From Chitinophagales bacterium (GTDB lineage Bacteria > Bacteroidota > Bacteroidia > Chitinophagales > Chitinophagaceae), in contig JAATGW010000282.1 of assembly GCA_015654495.1 (NCBI GenBank), positions 1 through 5,459 of the forward strand: DNA of 5,459 nt. Reading direction: 5' to 3'. Within the stretch, counting starts at the first letter, position 1, and the number at the start of each line of letters is the position of its first letter. Position numbers and translations under genes: made by a program. Positions 5,010 through 5,459 of this stretch are shown one piece after another. Below the pieces are notes generated by a model. That model saw only the letters and a program-made list of their open reading frames with translations, made no database searches and had not been told where the DNA came from.

Positions 5010-5024
5010 TCAGAATTGTTCTGA
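5010..5024 (+). terminator. Short hairpin after the transporter gene
   Basis: TCAGAA (5010-5015) and TTCTGA (5019-5024) form a perfect six-base stem with a three-base loop, four bases past the stop codon. It is AT-rich and lacks a following T-run, so as a terminator it would be weak. Confidence 0.25.
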
Positions 5025-5097
5025 ATTCACCTTCGTTGATTGGATGTTATCGGTTTAATGCGTCTGAGATTGGAAAAGATTTTCTAAATAAGAATAA

Positions 5098-5208
5098 ATG
5101 AAATTGAATGGATTAAATACCTGGTATCATCTGATTAAATGGATGAGCAAGGCCGATAATCCAAATGCCAATAGCTGCGGAGCATTGCCTCAGAAAGTCC
5201 GGTATTAA
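5098..5208 (+). CDS. Possible 36-residue small protein
   Basis: An ATG after AATAAGAATAA, a good Bacteroidota start context, opens a 36-codon frame beginning MKLNGLNTWYHLIKWMSKAD and ending PQKVRY before TAA. The first half could be an amphipathic helix with several aromatics; the second is polar with one Cys. I do not recognise it. Length alone does not separate it from chance, but the start context makes it the most plausible of the small ORFs here. Confidence 0.3.
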   Translation: MKLNGLNTWYHLIKWMSKADNPNANSCGALPQKVRY

Positions 5209-5319
5209 AATGACCTCAAATTGGGGCCGGCAACGATAGCCTCTTATATAAATTCTTTCCGGATGTTCTTTATTAAGAAAGATTTGTTGGATAAAATACT
5301 AAAAATTCATACCTGAGTA

Positions 5320-5459
5320 ATGAAAACAGCCTTACGCAATATTCTTATCCTGTTATTGATTTTCGGTACGCTTGCGGTCATCTATTGGTTAATTATTAAT
5401 TATTATGATGACAGGAACCGCACCGATGATGCCCAGGTGGACTGCAATATTGTTCCTGC
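5320..5459 (+). CDS. HlyD/EmrA-type membrane fusion protein, N-terminal part (cut by window edge)
   Basis: The frame opens at ATG 5320 and runs to the right edge without a stop (46 complete codons). It starts MKTALRN, followed by one transmembrane helix (about residues 8-27, ILILLLIFGTLAVIYWLIIN), then YYDDRNRTDDAQVDCNIVP. The TDDAQV motif, just after a single N-terminal helix, matches the TDDAYV-like start of the periplasmic part of HlyD/EmrA adaptors. These proteins sit in the inner membrane and link an exporter (MFS, ABC or RND) to an outer-membrane channel. The rest, including the coiled-coil hairpin and lipoyl domains, lies outside the window, so the partner type is not determined; an EmrB-like MFS pump or an outer-membrane TolC-like gene downstream would be expected. 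A Shine-Dalgarno sequence is not seen. Confidence 0.75.
   Translation, partial: MKTALRNILILLLIFGTLAVIYWLIINYYDDRNRTDDAQVDCNIVP

Larger units (their letters stand above)
5006..5319. other. 314-nt spacer between transporter and adaptor gene
   Basis: The spacer contains a short hairpin right after the transporter, a possible 36-codon ORF (5098-5208), a small inverted repeat TTCTT/AAGAA (5266-5279), and AT-rich DNA before the adaptor gene. No clear TAnnTTTG promoter match is seen ahead of the adaptor gene. Confidence 0.55.

Overview
The window looks like a chromosomal stretch from a member of the Bacteroidota, probably a Chitinophaga-, Dyadobacter- or Sphingobacteria-like soil lineage. That placement is inferred. 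It rests on moderate-to-low GC, start codons preceded by A-rich runs instead of Shine-Dalgarno sequences, long AT-rich spacers, and short intergenic heptanucleotide arrays of a kind common in that phylum. No rRNA, tRNA, insertion sequence, CRISPR array or phage gene is visible.

Left block (1-1877, all genes on the minus strand). In transcription order it holds an FkbM-type SAM-dependent methyltransferase (1786-929), a small all-helical protein of unknown function (857-423), and the start of a small membrane protein that runs off the left edge (228-1). Three heptamer arrays bracket the first two genes. One (GTTNAAC type, 6 copies) lies just upstream of the methyltransferase. Two adjoining arrays (GTAGTCG type and AACTTAT type) lie just beyond the helical gene.

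Divergent spacer (1787-2042). It separates the minus-strand block from the plus-strand block. It contains one heptamer array, a 9-bp direct repeat with one mismatch, a 14-bp palindrome (GTAAAC-GG-GTTTAC) and a possible 21-codon ORF.

Right block (2043-5459, all on the plus strand). In order: a VOC-superfamily (glyoxalase/bleomycin-resistance-like) protein, a short-chain dehydrogenase closely resembling glucose 1-dehydrogenases, a 565-nt stretch with no convincing gene, a YdiK-like AI-2E family membrane protein, a 314-nt spacer with one possible small ORF, and the N-terminus of an HlyD/EmrA-type membrane fusion protein cut by the right edge. The spacers are long (127, 565 and 314 nt), so these are more likely separate transcription units than one operon. 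The gene mix (oxidoreductase, small-molecule-binding VOC protein, exporter-like permease, efflux adaptor) suggests stress or detoxification, but the sequence does not prove joint function.

The least explained part is 3352-3916. It contains a 9/10 hairpin just after the dehydrogenase, inverted repeats that can fold as a three-way junction (3652-3731), a 12-bp direct repeat, a possible 41-codon ORF and a coding-like tail without a start codon. It may hold a structured RNA, a decayed gene, or neither. Nothing in the window is clearly a new system; the heptamer arrays and this gap are the best leads.
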